A stretch of DNA of 64,000 nucleotides from Ruminobacter sp. (GCA_017940385.1 JAGAYS010000037.1:55050-119049), one strand, 5' to 3'; shown: positions 53,432 to 63,620, numbered from the stretch's first letter. Notes: generated by a model from the sequence alone, not told the origin. Program-made: numbers and translations.

Positions 53432-54688
53432 TTACGTCTGACTGTCTCCTTCACCGTCATGCCCCCCCGCTTCATCAGTCGCCGCCATACCTGCCGCAGC
53501 CGTCTCCTGTAAATGAAATCTGCGGGATAACGTGAACACGGCAAGAGCGGCTACCGACAGAACAAACATGGTAGCGGCCATGGGCACTGCCGTTGTTCCT
53601 GAAAAAGAGTTGAAAACCAGTCCCGCAAGAGCCCCCAGTCCAAAACGCAGGCTCCCCATGACCGAAGAGGCCGTACCTGTCATTTCCGGGAATTTTCCCA
53701 AAGTATACGTTGTGCTCAGTGCACCGATAAGTCCGACGGTACAGACGGTCATCACAACAGGAATGATAATCAGCGGAAGACAGTCTGTCTCGGCAATAGC
53801 CATTACAAGAAGAAGCGTACTGCCGACAGCACTGAAACACAATGCCCCCATAAAAGAGGTAAGCAGCCCGAATCTTTTTACGAACCGCCCGGTAAAGCTT
53901 ACGACAATCATCAGAGAAATGATGTTAAGAGCAAATACAAGGCCAAAGGTCATACTGTCAAGACCGTATATGTTCATGTATACCTGTGAGGCACCTGATA
54001 TAAAAGAGAACATGGCAGCGCAGTTTAATGCCTGTGCCAGCACGGTACCGCAGACACTCTTATGACTGATTATCTTTCCGTAGTTTGCAAGCATGACCGA
54101 GAAATTCAGCGGCTGTCTTCTGTCCTTCGGCAGTGATTCAGGTATACCGAAGCCTATGCAGCAGAGAATCAGCACACCGATGGTGGCAAGAAGATAGAAG
54201 CAGTACTGCCACCCGAATCCGGCAAGCATTCCTCCGAGTGTCGGAGCAATAAGCGGTGCCAGACTCATTGCAATCATGGAAATGTTGATTGCCCTGTTAA
54301 ACTGCGTACCTTTAAAAATATCCTTCATTACGGCATTGGCAACAACAGCACCGGACGCACCGCCAAGAGCCTGCAGGAGACGCATTACGAAGAACACGCC
54401 GAAATTTCTGGTAAATACGGCACACATGGAGGCCAGCGTAAATACCAGCGTTCCGATCATTATTATCTTCTTACGTCCAAGAGCATCGGAAAGAGGTCCG
54501 TATATGAGCTGCCCGGCGGCGAATCCGCCAAAGAATATGCTCACGGTTAACTGCATATCACTAATCGAGGAATTCATCTCCTCAGCTATGCCTGTCAGCG
54601 ACGGCAGATACATATCGGTTGCAAGAGGAGCCAGGCAGCTTGCAAGACACAGGAACAGGATGGTTTTGTAAAATTTTAAGTCAGACAT
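53432..54688 (-). CDS. Bcr/CflA-family multidrug efflux MFS transporter
   Basis: A 418-residue major facilitator with twelve membrane helices. Family motifs are LAPLATDMYLPSLTGIAEEM in the first loop, the motif A region GPLSDALGRKKIIMIG, RLLQALGGASGAVVANAVMKD in helix 4-5, and MAMSLAPLIAPTLGGML-like IAMSLAPLIAPTLGG. It belongs with bicyclomycin and chloramphenicol exporters; substrates can include sulfonamides, dipeptides or cysteine. The short hydrophilic C-terminal tail (TDEAGGHDGEGDSQT) is acidic. Confidence 0.92.
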   Translation of the reverse strand: MSDLKFYKTILFLCLASCLAPLATDMYLPSLTGIAEEMNSSISDMQLTVSIFFGGFAAGQLIYGPLSDALGRKKIIMIGTLVFTLASMCAVFTRNFGVFFVMRLLQALGGASGAVVANAVMKDIFKGTQFNRAINISMIAMSLAPLIAPTLGGMLAGFGWQYCFYLLATIGVLILCCIGFGIPESLPKDRRQPLNFSVMLANYGKIISHKSVCGTVLAQALNCAAMFSFISGASQVYMNIYGLDSMTFGLVFALNIISLMIVVSFTGRFVKRFGLLTSFMGALCFSAVGSTLLLVMAIAETDCLPLIIIPVVMTVCTVGLIGALSTTYTLGKFPEMTGTASSVMGSLRFGLGALAGLVFNSFSGTTAVPMAATMFVLSVAALAVFTLSRRFHLQETAAAGMAATDEAGGHDGEGDSQT

Positions 54689-54878
54689 GTCACTCGCCGT
54701 TGAAGTTTTTAAGGCCGGAGCCGGATTTTCCCATCCGGCACATATGGTCCCGTCAGAAAGATGTCGTCATCATGCATGCCTCATTTCTGATACGGGAAAC
54801 GTCACACTGTAATTTTAACAATTCCTGGCGCAATTCGTAATTGGAAATTAAAAAAAACGAAACCTGATAAAAAGCATC

Positions 54879-54910
54879 CGGTTCAGTATCGGAAACACGA
54901 TACCGAACCG
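54879..54910 (-). terminator. Terminator after the P-loop-like gene
   Basis: CGGTTC..TATCG pairs with CGATA.CGAACCG with a small internal mismatch; read leftwards it is followed by GCTTTTTATC. Confidence 0.6.
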
Positions 54911-54940
54911 TTATTAAAGAAAATACGCTGTGGAACGGCA

Positions 54941-56578
54941 CTAGGCCAGCATGGTTGTTTTAACAGAAACAGCTGGTTCGCTGCCGTTTGCCAGACTGAA
55001 ATTATATATCATGGCATTTATTCTGCCTGTATATCCGTGGATCAGGTTTCTGAAGGAAGCGGAATTTATCCTCATATTAAGGGTAACGTCAAGCAGTTCA
55101 TTCTCATCCGCATTCACGGCCACTGCAATCACGGTATAGCTTTCACTGCCTCCTGTCTCTCTGATGACAAAGACATTGCCGAACGGAATGACTTCATAAT
55201 TATCGAAGTCGGATATAAAGTCATAAACAGCCTGCCAGACAGTTACCCTGCTGGAACCGCTAAGATATTTCTTCTGAAGCTTCAGGTAGCCGCACAGCAC
55301 GTCTGCAAGAACCGATGCATCAACATTCTCGAGAGCCAGCTGAATCTGTTCCCTGCGTGAAACAAGCCCGCAGAGTTCCCTGAGATAGTCATCGTGAGCA
55401 TTTACCTCATCGGACACAGCCATGACAATCTCGGTATTGACAAGTTCAGCCACGTCAAGTCTGCTGTCATCACGGGTAACAAGTGAAACCAGGCCTTCAG
55501 CGTAAAGAATCTGCAGAAATCTTCTGGTATATGAATAGATTTCCCCGGTATATCTTGTGTTATTACGAGGATCAAATCTGCTAATTTCCCGGGTATTTAC
55601 CACCTCTCCGTTAAGCAGTCTGGCAATGCCGATATCACCGCACAGGAGATAGGCTCCATTGCCGCTGTTGAGGCTGTCACGTATGAACCATACGGCGTTG
55701 CTGACCACGGAGGTAATAAAAAGATCCTTTGCCTCTATTGAGGTAAAGAGTGTGCTCGGTTTAACCAGGCCGCCGTCATAATGACCGCACCAGTCATAAA
55801 GCTCATCGGAATCAAGTTCCGAGAAGCTTGCCTTGAGAACGGTGGTCATCTCTTCATAGGTTATACCGCACCAGCCAAACATTCTGGATGATCCCGTCTG
55901 TTTTTCCGATGACAGGTTATAGAACAGCGGACCGGCTTCAGGATGCTCCGGATGCACAAGCATGTCCGCAATTCCCGGAATATGAGTTCCCGCAAGAGAG
56001 AGATAGATGAAACCATCGCGACGATCAGCCTCAATGAGAGACACCCACAGACGGCGCCATGCGTTCAGAAATTCGGAACTTCTGGTTACGAATCGCTGTA
56101 CCCTGTCAAAATTCTTGAAAATCAGTACAAGCTTTTTTCCGGATTCCGCATACAGACCTCTGAGAAGAGCGACCCAGTCATACCTCGGCAATTTTTTGAC
56201 TTCCGGATACATTGACTTTATGGCCTGTGCAGTCTGTGTGGACAGATCGGTAATAAAGGTATTGTATGATGTTGTGGCATTCACGTCCGTAAAATCAAAC
56301 GTAAGCACCGTAAAACTGCCGCGTTTTTTAAATATATCCTGTTTATTGACGATATCCGAGCCCCAGAAAACGGCAGGATCGGTTCGCTGGTCATAAAAGG
56401 CACCAATCATATCCGCAAAAGTGGATACGCCGAGCCCTGCAGGAGCACACAGGGAAATAAAGTTATGCCCATCAGCAACGGCTTCATCAACCACCTCTAT
56501 GTAGGAAGTTTTATCAACCCTCAGATTACGGGAACATAATGATATGTATAGATTGTCCTGAGTTACGTCAATCAGCAT
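54941..56578 (-). CDS. AAA-ATPase-like protein with degenerate Walker motifs
   Basis: About 545 residues with the layout of predicted AAA-ATPases of the PF09820/DUF1703 type. These are common in gut anaerobes; the N-terminus VDKTSYIEVVDEAV corresponds to their conserved YVDKT block. The Walker A position reads APAGLGVSTFADMIGAFYD (about 48-66), with Val where the phosphate-binding Lys should be. The Walker B position reads LVLIFKNFDRV, with Lys-Asn in place of the usual Asp-Glu. The C-terminal nuclease-like domain is also hard to recognise. ATP hydrolysis is therefore doubtful. ATG at 56576-56578 or GTG at 56585-56587 may start it. No operon partner. Confidence 0.6.
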   Translation of the reverse strand: MLIDVTQDNLYISLCSRNLRVDKTSYIEVVDEAVADGHNFISLCAPAGLGVSTFADMIGAFYDQRTDPAVFWGSDIVNKQDIFKKRGSFTVLTFDFTDVNATTSYNTFITDLSTQTAQAIKSMYPEVKKLPRYDWVALLRGLYAESGKKLVLIFKNFDRVQRFVTRSSEFLNAWRRLWVSLIEADRRDGFIYLSLAGTHIPGIADMLVHPEHPEAGPLFYNLSSEKQTGSSRMFGWCGITYEEMTTVLKASFSELDSDELYDWCGHYDGGLVKPSTLFTSIEAKDLFITSVVSNAVWFIRDSLNSGNGAYLLCGDIGIARLLNGEVVNTREISRFDPRNNTRYTGEIYSYTRRFLQILYAEGLVSLVTRDDSRLDVAELVNTEIVMAVSDEVNAHDDYLRELCGLVSRREQIQLALENVDASVLADVLCGYLKLQKKYLSGSSRVTVWQAVYDFISDFDNYEVIPFGNVFVIRETGGSESYTVIAVAVNADENELLDVTLNMRINSASFRNLIHGYTGRINAMIYNFSLANGSEPAVSVKTTMLA

Positions 56579-56793
56579 CTGCGACACCAGCTCTTAAAAA
56601 TTTTAAAAACGGAAACGGCAATTAATACCATACAAATTTACGCATATTATACAGGATTGTAACAAAAATTCCCGTATTAATGGGAATAAGGGACAATAAA
56701 GGCATCTTTTAGGTAAAAAAGAAAAACCCGCAATACTAAAACGCTGAACGGAAGCGTGCTGAGAATGCCGTAAGCTTAAACGGTAAAATATTC

Positions 56794-56819
56794 TCCGGGA
56801 AAACCCTGGGTCTCCCGGA
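56794..56819 (-). terminator. Hairpin after the PC4-like gene
   Basis: TCCGGGA / TCCCGGA, 7-bp stem with a 12-nt loop, immediately after the stop codon of the minus-strand gene. The T-tract is short. Confidence 0.5.
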
Positions 56820-56827
56820 AAAAACTA

Positions 56828-57043
56828 TCAGATATTCTGCAGAGCCTGTCTGAGTGAATTAAGCTCCTCCTGGGTCATGGTTACACCCTTCCCCATTTTT
56901 TCATGGTTCGGAGCCCAGTCACGGATGTCATACTTTGGTGCCGCATTGTTCCACGAAACCCTGTTTAGTTCCTTACGCCACCCCTTTGGATTTTCAGAAA
57001 TTACGGCAATTTCCTCTACAATTTCAAATTTAATGTCTGTCAT
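56828..57043 (-). CDS. YdbC-like PC4/Sub1-family single-stranded DNA-binding protein
   Basis: A 71-residue protein. The block NPKGWRKELNRVSWNNAAPKYDIRDWAPNHEKMGKGVTMT is the conserved core of the bacterial YdbC family, which folds like the eukaryotic coactivator PC4 and binds single-stranded nucleic acid (characterised for Lactococcus YdbC). The length is normal. AGGAAATACTG precedes the ATG. It stands alone. The family is mainly known from Firmicutes, so acquisition by transfer is possible. Confidence 0.85.
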   Translation of the reverse strand: MTDIKFEIVEEIAVISENPKGWRKELNRVSWNNAAPKYDIRDWAPNHEKMGKGVTMTQEELNSLRQALQNI

Positions 57044-57442
57044 CAGTATTTCCTATGGTTAATTGACATCGGTATTCTCATGTGTCGATTATTATTTTAT
57101 GAAAACCGAAGTGTACGTTCACATTTCCTCAAACAAACCGTACCGGTTATACCGGCAAATTTTTATGATATTCAATCATTAATTACCTTATACATCTGTA
57201 AATGAAATCGCATTTTTGAAAAAAATATTAAATTAAATTAAGTTACATTACGTTAAATTAAACAACACCATATTTAACAAACACGGAAAAGACATACGTA
57301 TGCTTTGTTAAGTAAATACGGTTATTCATATTTAATAATTATTTTTAATAAAGGATTTAAAACAGAACTGATATTATAAATTCATATACTTAATAAATCG
57401 TTTTACATGAATTTAAAGTATATGAAAAAACGATATAAAAAA
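57044..57442. other. AT-rich region between fabF terminator and the PC4-like gene
   Basis: About 400 bp, very AT-rich, with repeated TTAAATTA-like words near 57225-57260. No gene is supported. Confidence 0.5.
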
Positions 57443-57467
57443 GGGAGAACGGATTAACCGTTCTCCC
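57443..57467 (-). terminator. Terminator of the yceD-fabF operon
   Basis: GGGAGAACGG / CCGTTCTCCC, perfect 10-bp stem with a 5-nt loop; read leftwards it is followed by TTTTTTAT. Confidence 0.9.
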
Positions 57468-57494
57468 TCGCATGTAACAATACCGCAGAGCGGA

Positions 57495-58745
57495 TTATTC
57501 TGAGTAACGCTTAAACAGTAATGAACCGTTAGTTCCGCCGAAACCGAATGAATTTGAAAGTGCGTATTCAAATTCAGCCTTCTGGGCTACGTTAGGAACC
57601 AGATTGATACCTTCAACTTCAGGATCAGGATTTTCCAGATTGATGGTTGGAGGACAAATCTGTTCACGGACAGCCAGAGTGGTGATTACTGCTTCAACCG
57701 CACCGGCAGCACCGAGGAGGTGACCGGTCATTGACTTGGTTGAGCTGACACGAACAGTGGAAATGGCGTCACCGAAGGTACTCTTCACGGCTCTGATTTC
57801 TGCCAGGTCGCCTAAATGAGTAGAAGTACCGTGAGCATTTACATAACCAACTTCTGCAGGAGTGATACCGCCGTCACGGATGGCATTCTGCATTGCAAGA
57901 GCCGCACCTGCACCGTCTTCCGGAGGAGCAGTCATGTGGAATGCGTCAGAACTCATGCCGAAGCCTGCAAGTTCAGCGTAAATCTTGGCACCGCGTGCCT
58001 TTGCGTGTTCGAGTTCTTCAAGAATCAGCACGCCTGCACCGTCACCGAGTACAAAACCGTTACGGTCGATATCCCATGGACGGCTTGCCTTTTCAGGATC
58101 GTCATTACGGGTTGATAAAGCCTTAAGGGCACAGAAACCGCCGATACCCATCTGGGTTGAAGCCTTTTCAGCACCGCCGCAGATCATAACATCAGCATCA
58201 CCGTACTGAATCATGCGGGCACTGAGGCCGATTGCATGAGTACCTGATGAACATGCAGTTACGGTAGCAACATTAGGACCGCGCGCACCAAGTCTGATTG
58301 ATACATGACCTGAAACCATGTTAATGATGGTTGACGGAACAAAGAACGGACTGATCTTACGTGGACCGCCCTCAATCAGTGATTCGGCATTCTTTTCAAT
58401 TAACCCGAGACCACCGATACCGGAACCGATCGCGCAACCTACACGAGGAGCATTTTCCGGAGTAATCTTAAGACCTGAATCCTCAAAGGCCATTAAGGCT
58501 GCGGCAATACCGTACTGGATAAATAAATCCATCTTACGGCTGTCTTTTTTGTTAATACCAAACTTTTCAGAATCAAAGTCCTTTACTAAACCTGCAATTT
58601 TGCTTGAATAGTCAGTGGTATCAAAATGATCGATAAGAGAAATACCACTCTTACCGGCTAATAAATTCTTCCATGCTTCCTCAACGGTGTTACCTACAGG
58701 GGAAAGCATACCAAGACCTGTTATTACAACTCTGCGTTTTGACAC
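57495..58745 (-). CDS. fabF: Beta-ketoacyl-ACP synthase II
   Basis: A 416-residue condensing enzyme of fatty acid elongation. The catalytic triad is visible: Cys in [13 protein letters not shown], His in [11 protein letters not shown] and His in [16 protein letters not shown]. It starts [20 protein letters not shown]. It is the last gene of the lipid operon, 105 bp after acpP, and is followed by the operon terminator. Confidence 0.96.
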   Translation of the reverse strand: MSKRRVVITGLGMLSPVGNTVEEAWKNLLAGKSGISLIDHFDTTDYSSKIAGLVKDFDSEKFGINKKDSRKMDLFIQYGIAAALMAFEDSGLKITPENAPRVGCAIGSGIGGLGLIEKNAESLIEGGPRKISPFFVPSTIINMVSGHVSIRLGARGPNVATVTACSSGTHAIGLSARMIQYGDADVMICGGAEKASTQMGIGGFCALKALSTRNDDPEKASRPWDIDRNGFVLGDGAGVLILEELEHAKARGAKIYAELAGFGMSSDAFHMTAPPEDGAGAALAMQNAIRDGGITPAEVGYVNAHGTSTHLGDLAEIRAVKSTFGDAISTVRVSSTKSMTGHLLGAAGAVEAVITTLAVREQICPPTINLENPDPEVEGINLVPNVAQKAEFEYALSNSFGFGGTNGSLLFKRYSE

Positions 58746-58850
58746 AGATTGCCTCCGTACGATTAAAACAAGACCTAAACAAGAAAAGCGTTTAGTTAAC
58801 CACCAAAACGCTCTTCTTTAATATCACGGAAAAACTACATTAAGTAGCTA

Positions 58851-59087
58851 TTACTTGCGATGTGCTTCGATGTAGTCGATAGCGCTCTGAACGGTAGTGA
58901 TCTTTTCAGCATCTTCGTCAGGGATTTCGGTATCGAACTCTTCTTCAAGTGCCATAACTAATTCTACGGTATCAAGAGAGTCAGCACCTAAGTCATCGAT
59001 GAAAGAAGCAGATAAAACTACTTCATCTTCGTTAACACCAAGCTGTTCAACGATTACTTTCTTAACGCGTTCTTCAATATTACTCAT
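58851..59087 (-). CDS. acpP: Acyl carrier protein
   Basis: A 78-residue acidic carrier protein. The 4'-phosphopantetheine site is the Ser of [18 protein letters not shown]. It shuttles acyl chains among FabD, FabH, FabG and FabF, all encoded beside it. AGGATTAATATAA precedes the ATG. The 149-bp gap to fabG may hold an internal promoter, as acpP is usually expressed more strongly than its neighbours. Confidence 0.97.
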   Translation of the reverse strand: MSNIEERVKKVIVEQLGVNEDEVVLSASFIDDLGADSLDTVELVMALEEEFDTEIPDEDAEKITTVQSAIDYIEAHRK

Positions 59088-59236
59088 TTATATTAATCCT
59101 ATTTACGATTATCGTGTTAATATACAAACCCTTTCGGGTTAATAAACTCATTTAATTGAGCCCATTATAGCTATTTATATTTAGTATATCTAGTAAAATA
59201 TTAAAAAAACTGTTCTACATCACTATTATACTGAAA

Positions 59237-59968
59237 TTACATATACATGCCGCCGTTCACGCTGATGGTTTCACCGGTAATGTATGAAGCCATGTCGGAT
59301 GCGAGGAACAGAACAGCATTGGCAATATCCTGAGGATCACCGAGTTTTCCGGCAGGAACCTGAGTCAGAATGGCATTCTTCTGATCATCGGTCAGAGCCG
59401 CGGTCATATCAGTGGCAATAAAGCCAGGAGCCACACAGTTAACGGTAATACCGCGTGATGCCACTTCCTTTGCCAGACTCTTTGAAAAACCGATGAGACC
59501 AGCCTTTGCAGCCGCATAGTTACACTGACCAGGATTACCCATCAGACCAACAACTGAACTTACAGAGATGATTCTGCCGGCACGCTTCTTCATCATAGGT
59601 CTGAGAACGCCCTTTGACATTCTGTATACGCTGGCGAGATTGGTATTGATGATGGCATCCCATTCTTCGTCCTTCATGCGCATTAAGAGATTGTCACGGG
59701 TGATACCTGCATTGTTTACCAGGATATCAACGTCACCGAAAGCGGCCTTAACGTCTTCAAGGCACTTGTCTACTGATTCCTGAGAAGAAACATCGAGAAC
59801 AAGTCCCTTACCGTTTTCACCGAGATATTCGGTAATCTTGGCAGCACCGCTCTCAGAAGTAGCGGTTCCGCATACCTTGGCACCAAGTTTTGCAAAGCTT
59901 TCGGCAATAGCCTTACCGATACCTCTGGAGGCACCGGTAACAAGTACAACCTTACCTGAAAAATCCAT
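59237..59968 (-). CDS. fabG: 3-oxoacyl-ACP reductase
   Basis: A 243-residue short-chain dehydrogenase that reduces 3-oxoacyl-ACP with NADPH. Motifs are the cofactor loop VTGASRGIGKAIA, NNAGITRDNLLMRM, the catalytic Ser in ISVSSVVGLMGN and the YAAAK motif, and the end reads YITGETISVNGGMYM. It lies 14 bp after fabD. Confidence 0.96.
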   Translation of the reverse strand: MDFSGKVVLVTGASRGIGKAIAESFAKLGAKVCGTATSESGAAKITEYLGENGKGLVLDVSSQESVDKCLEDVKAAFGDVDILVNNAGITRDNLLMRMKDEEWDAIINTNLASVYRMSKGVLRPMMKKRAGRIISVSSVVGLMGNPGQCNYAAAKAGLIGFSKSLAKEVASRGITVNCVAPGFIATDMTAALTDDQKNAILTQVPAGKLGDPQDIANAVLFLASDMASYITGETISVNGGMYM

Positions 59969-59982
59969 ATTTACTCCTTTAA

Positions 59983-60918
59983 TTATGCAACAGCAGCCAG
60001 AGAAGCTTCGAGTGTTGCGGCATCATTTAAAGAAATTGCATTAACTTCTTTATCAATACGCTTGATTAAACCAGCAAGAACCTTACCCGGACCAACTTCA
60101 ATCATGGTCTTAATTCCGTCAGCAGATGCTGCCTGTACGGTTTCAACCCAGCGAACAGGGCTGTAGAGCTGTCTTACAAGTGCATCCTTGATTGCATCAG
60201 CATCATCAACCTTAGCCACGTCAACGTTATTGATCACCGGCACGGACGGAACCTTGAATTCAACCTTTGCAAGTTCCTTAGCCAGCTCATCGGCGGCACT
60301 CTTCATGAGAGCACAGTGTGATGGAACACTTACCGGAAGAGGCAGAACGCGCTTTGCACCGGCAGCCTTGAGAGCTTCTGAAGCAGCTTCAACTGCTTCC
60401 TTGTTACCGGCTATAACAACCTGCCCAGGAGAGTTGAAGTTAACGGCTGAACATACCTGTGAACCGCTGGCTTCGGCACATGCCTTGATTACAACGTCAT
60501 CAGCAAGACCGATAACGGCAGCCATTGCCCCCACTCCGAGAGGAACTGCGGCCTGCATGAACTCACCGCGAAGCTTTACAAGCTTTACGGCATCCTTGAA
60601 ATCAATGACACCGGCACATACCAGCGCGCTGTATTCGCCGAGTGAATGACCGGCCATTACGGCTGGCTTTAAGGAAGTCTTTTCCTGCCAAAGTCTGTAA
60701 AGAGCTACTGAAGCAGTTAATAAGGCAGGCTGAGTCTTATAAGTTTTACCCAATTCTTCGGCAGGGCCGTTCATTACAAGATCAAAAAGGTCGTAGCCGA
60801 GCACTTCGGAGGCTTCAGCAAAGGTATCCCTGATTACGGAATACTGCTCTGAAAGCTCCTTGAGCATACCTACAGACTGTGAACCCTGTCCAGGGAACAC
60901 AAAACCAAAATTAGCCAT
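59983..60918 (-). CDS. fabD: Malonyl-CoA:ACP transacylase
   Basis: A 311-residue acyltransferase that loads malonyl groups on ACP. It starts NFGFVFPGQGSQSVGML; the catalytic Ser is in AGHSLGEYSALVCAG, the Arg in VKLRGEFMQAAVPLG, and the His in VPSHCALMKSAADEL. It is 10 bp downstream of fabH. Confidence 0.96.
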   Translation of the reverse strand: MANFGFVFPGQGSQSVGMLKELSEQYSVIRDTFAEASEVLGYDLFDLVMNGPAEELGKTYKTQPALLTASVALYRLWQEKTSLKPAVMAGHSLGEYSALVCAGVIDFKDAVKLVKLRGEFMQAAVPLGVGAMAAVIGLADDVVIKACAEASGSQVCSAVNFNSPGQVVIAGNKEAVEAASEALKAAGAKRVLPLPVSVPSHCALMKSAADELAKELAKVEFKVPSVPVINNVDVAKVDDADAIKDALVRQLYSPVRWVETVQAASADGIKTMIEVGPGKVLAGLIKRIDKEVNAISLNDAATLEASLAAVA

Positions 60919-60928
60919 ATAACAACTC

Positions 60929-61879
60929 CTAGTATTTAATTAAAGCACTGCCCCAGGTAAAACCGCCACCGAAAGACTCAAGAAGAATTAAATCTCCCCT
61001 CTTGATACGGCCGTCTCTGATTCCTTCATCCAGGGCGATAGGCACGGATGCACCTGAAGTGTTGCCGTACTTATCAAGATTTACAATCACCTGTTCCATA
61101 GGCAGAGCCAGCTTGCGGGCAGTAGCCGCAATGATGCGCAGATTTGCCTGATGAGGAACAAGCCATTTGAGTTCACCGCGATCAATGGAATTTTCTTCCA
61201 TAGTCTCGGTAACAACGTGACTTAAAGTATTAACGGCGACCTTAAAGACTTCATTTCCCTTCATGTAAAGCCAGCCGATTTCAGGATTGAGACGGTTTAC
61301 GTTAGGCAGTTTAAGCAAATCGCCGTATGAACCGTCTGCATGAATTGTGGCGGAATAAATACCCGGTTCCTCGCTGGCTCCAATCACCGCAGCACCGGCA
61401 CCGTCTCCGAAAAGAATAATTGTTGTTCTGTCATTTGGTTCACAGGCAGAAGACATCACGTCAGCACCGATTACCAGAGCCTTTTTGGCAGTACCGGATC
61501 TTATGTATGAGTCAGCAATACTTAAACCATATGAAAAGCCGCTACATGCCGCAGCCACGTCAAACGCAGGCTGTCCCTTGGTTCCCAGCATTGCCTGAAC
61601 CTGGCAGGCCGCTGACGGAAACGCATTCGGAGCACTTGTGGTCCCGACTATAATCAGATCAAGCTCGTCGGCAGTGATGCCGGCAGCCTCAATAGCCTTT
61701 AATGCGGCTTTGTAAGCCATTACCGAAACAGTATCATCACCTTCGGCGATTCGGCGCTCTCTTATACCGGTTCTTTCAACAATCCACTCATTACTGGTTT
61801 CAACCATCTTTTCAAGATCGGCGTTCGTACGAACCTTCGGAGGAACGTAACTGCCTGTACCAAGAATTTTACTGTACAT
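60929..61879 (-). CDS. fabH: Beta-ketoacyl-ACP synthase III
   Basis: A 316-residue initiating condensing enzyme. The catalytic residues are the Cys in [13 protein letters not shown], the His in [11 protein letters not shown] and the Asn in [13 protein letters not shown]. It starts fatty acid chains from acetyl-CoA and malonyl-ACP. The gene begins 6 bp after plsX. Confidence 0.96.
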   Translation of the reverse strand: MYSKILGTGSYVPPKVRTNADLEKMVETSNEWIVERTGIRERRIAEGDDTVSVMAYKAALKAIEAAGITADELDLIIVGTTSAPNAFPSAACQVQAMLGTKGQPAFDVAAACSGFSYGLSIADSYIRSGTAKKALVIGADVMSSACEPNDRTTIILFGDGAGAAVIGASEEPGIYSATIHADGSYGDLLKLPNVNRLNPEIGWLYMKGNEVFKVAVNTLSHVVTETMEENSIDRGELKWLVPHQANLRIIAATARKLALPMEQVIVNLDKYGNTSGASVPIALDEGIRDGRIKRGDLILLESFGGGFTWGSALIKY

Positions 61880-61885
61880 AGAGTT

Positions 61886-62893
61886 CTATGCGCCCTTTAA
61901 TTTAATCAAACAATCAGCAATATGCTCAGGTACCCTGTTCAGACACTCGGATCTAGCCTGAGCAATCGCTCTAACCAAAGCATTACAGTCAGCAGCACCA
62001 TGACTTTTTACGACAACACCGTTCAGTCCCAGAAGAGACGAACCGTTGTATCCGTCAGGCTGCATGTCAGTTATACGTTTTTTATGAAGATATTTTATAG
62101 GTTTGAGCAGTTTGTGCAACAGTGTATATCCAGATAACCGCTGTTCTATCACACGATAAAGACCTTCCGCAGTCTTAAGTGCGACATTTCCGGAAAAACC
62201 ATCCGTAACTATAACATCCGCGACATTACCAAAGATATCGTTACCTTCCACAAAACCAATGTAGTTCAGTGTATTACATTGATTCAGCAGTGCGGACGCA
62301 CCCTGAATGGCTTCAGTACCTTTTATAGCTTCACGTCCCACATTAAGGACGGCAATTCTCGGATTTTCAATATTCAGATAGTCAGAAGCCAGAATGGAGC
62401 CCATTACGGCAAACTGAAAAAGCACATTCTGGTCACAATGAAGATTTGCGCCTAAATCCAGAAAAACAGTCCCTTTTTTATTCAATGTAGGCAACACTTT
62501 CACCAGTGCGCTGCGATGAATCCCGGGAATGTTCCCGAGCAGATGGTTGGCTATCGCCACCATAGCACCGGTATTTCCGGCACTCACAGCCGCCATGGCC
62601 TTTTTTGTAGAAACGGCTTCAATAGCCATCCACATTGATGACTGTCTCTTATGTCTGAGGGCGAATTTCGGATTTTCATTCCCTTCAATGACATCGACAG
62701 CATTAATCAGCTCAACTCTGGAATTACCTATGAGTTTTTCTTTCCTAAAAAAATCAAGCACCAGATCCTCCCGCCCGAACGCCAGAACATTCAGATCGGA
62801 ATAAAACGTCAGTGCCTGCTTAATAGCAGGCACTGACACTCGGGGACCGAAATCGCCCCCCATTAGATCTAGTGCTACAGTAATACCTTCCAA
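61886..62893 (-). CDS. plsX: Phosphate acyltransferase PlsX
   Basis: A 335-residue peripheral membrane enzyme that converts acyl-ACP to acyl-phosphate for phospholipid synthesis. It has the family start TVALDLMGGDFGPRVSVPA, RHKRQSSMWMAIEAV, VSAGNTGAMVAIANH and VTDGFSGNVALKTAEG. The start codon is TTG (62891-62893), supported by the conserved N-terminus; the next ATG (in LMGGDFG) would cut the conserved motif. It begins 23 bp after rpmF. Confidence 0.94.
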   Translation of the reverse strand: MEGITVALDLMGGDFGPRVSVPAIKQALTFYSDLNVLAFGREDLVLDFFRKEKLIGNSRVELINAVDVIEGNENPKFALRHKRQSSMWMAIEAVSTKKAMAAVSAGNTGAMVAIANHLLGNIPGIHRSALVKVLPTLNKKGTVFLDLGANLHCDQNVLFQFAVMGSILASDYLNIENPRIAVLNVGREAIKGTEAIQGASALLNQCNTLNYIGFVEGNDIFGNVADVIVTDGFSGNVALKTAEGLYRVIEQRLSGYTLLHKLLKPIKYLHKKRITDMQPDGYNGSSLLGLNGVVVKSHGAADCNALVRAIAQARSECLNRVPEHIADCLIKLKGA

Positions 62894-62916
62894 GGTGATC
62901 TGCTTTTTAACTCAGA

Positions 62917-63087
62917 TTACTTGTTAATTACCTTAACACCACGATAGTAACCGTCAGCGGTTACGTTGTGACGTAAATGGTATTCCTGAGTGGTCTTATC
63001 CACAGATACAGTTGGGGTAGCTAAACTATCATGTGATCTGCGCATATCGCGACGTGAACGTGACTTACGATTCTGTTGAACGGCCAT
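62917..63087 (-). CDS. rpmF: Ribosomal protein L32
   Basis: A 56-residue protein starting [20 protein letters not shown] and ending [11 protein letters not shown], the gammaproteobacterial L32 pattern without a zinc-binding Cys set. AGGAGAAGGTA precedes the ATG. It lies 14 bp after yceD and 23 bp before plsX, the conserved arrangement that couples ribosome and lipid gene expression. Confidence 0.97.
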   Translation of the reverse strand: MAVQQNRKSRSRRDMRRSHDSLATPTVSVDKTTQEYHLRHNVTADGYYRGVKVINK

Positions 63088-63101
63088 TACCTTCTCCTAA
63101 T

Positions 63102-63620
63102 TTACTTACTCTTTAATTTACTCAAAACCGCAAAAGGGTTGGTTTTCTCCGGCTCCACGATTTCGCCTGCCACCCATTCCTTTCCGCCTTCAGGACAATC
63201 GGCATCCTCATGTCTTGGAGAGGAAGGCAATGCAAGAATCAGTTCATCTTCCAGTATCTGATACAGGTCGACTTCACCGAACTCATCGACATCAACAAAA
63301 TCATATAAATCCTCAAGTCCGAGTTCCTCAACCTTTTTAAGGTCCGGAGTGTAACGGATCTGTGAACTTATCTTTAAGTCAAAGAGCTCACCGCAACGTT
63401 GGCATACACACTTCACAGCAGTACCAACACTGCCCTCAATTGCTGTTATACCCTGCAAATCGACACCAAAAGTCAGATTAACTTCGGCATCTTCAACAAT
63501 TTCCTCTACTATACTCTGCAGTCTTTCAAGTTTTTCCTTAGGTATGATACCTACGTAATCAAGCCTTTTGGCCGCCGTATATCGAGGGTCCACTTTCTGT
63601 GGAATTTTCACTTTTTGCAT
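63102..63620 (-). CDS. yceD: Large ribosomal RNA subunit accumulation protein YceD (DUF177)
   Basis: A 172-residue protein of the YceD family, needed for normal 23S rRNA levels in E. coli. It starts MQKVKIPQKVDPRYTAAKRLDYVG, with the conserved CVCQRCGELFDLKI, the acidic VDEFGEVDLYQILEDELILALP and the end NPFAVLSKLKSK. The ATG at 63618-63620 gives the E. coli-like start; an upstream extension to 63647 is unlikely. No strong ribosome binding site is visible. It heads the yceD-rpmF-plsX-fab operon. Confidence 0.93.
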   Translation of the reverse strand: MQKVKIPQKVDPRYTAAKRLDYVGIIPKEKLERLQSIVEEIVEDAEVNLTFGVDLQGITAIEGSVGTAVKCVCQRCGELFDLKISSQIRYTPDLKKVEELGLEDLYDFVDVDEFGEVDLYQILEDELILALPSSPRHEDADCPEGGKEWVAGEIVEPEKTNPFAVLSKLKSK

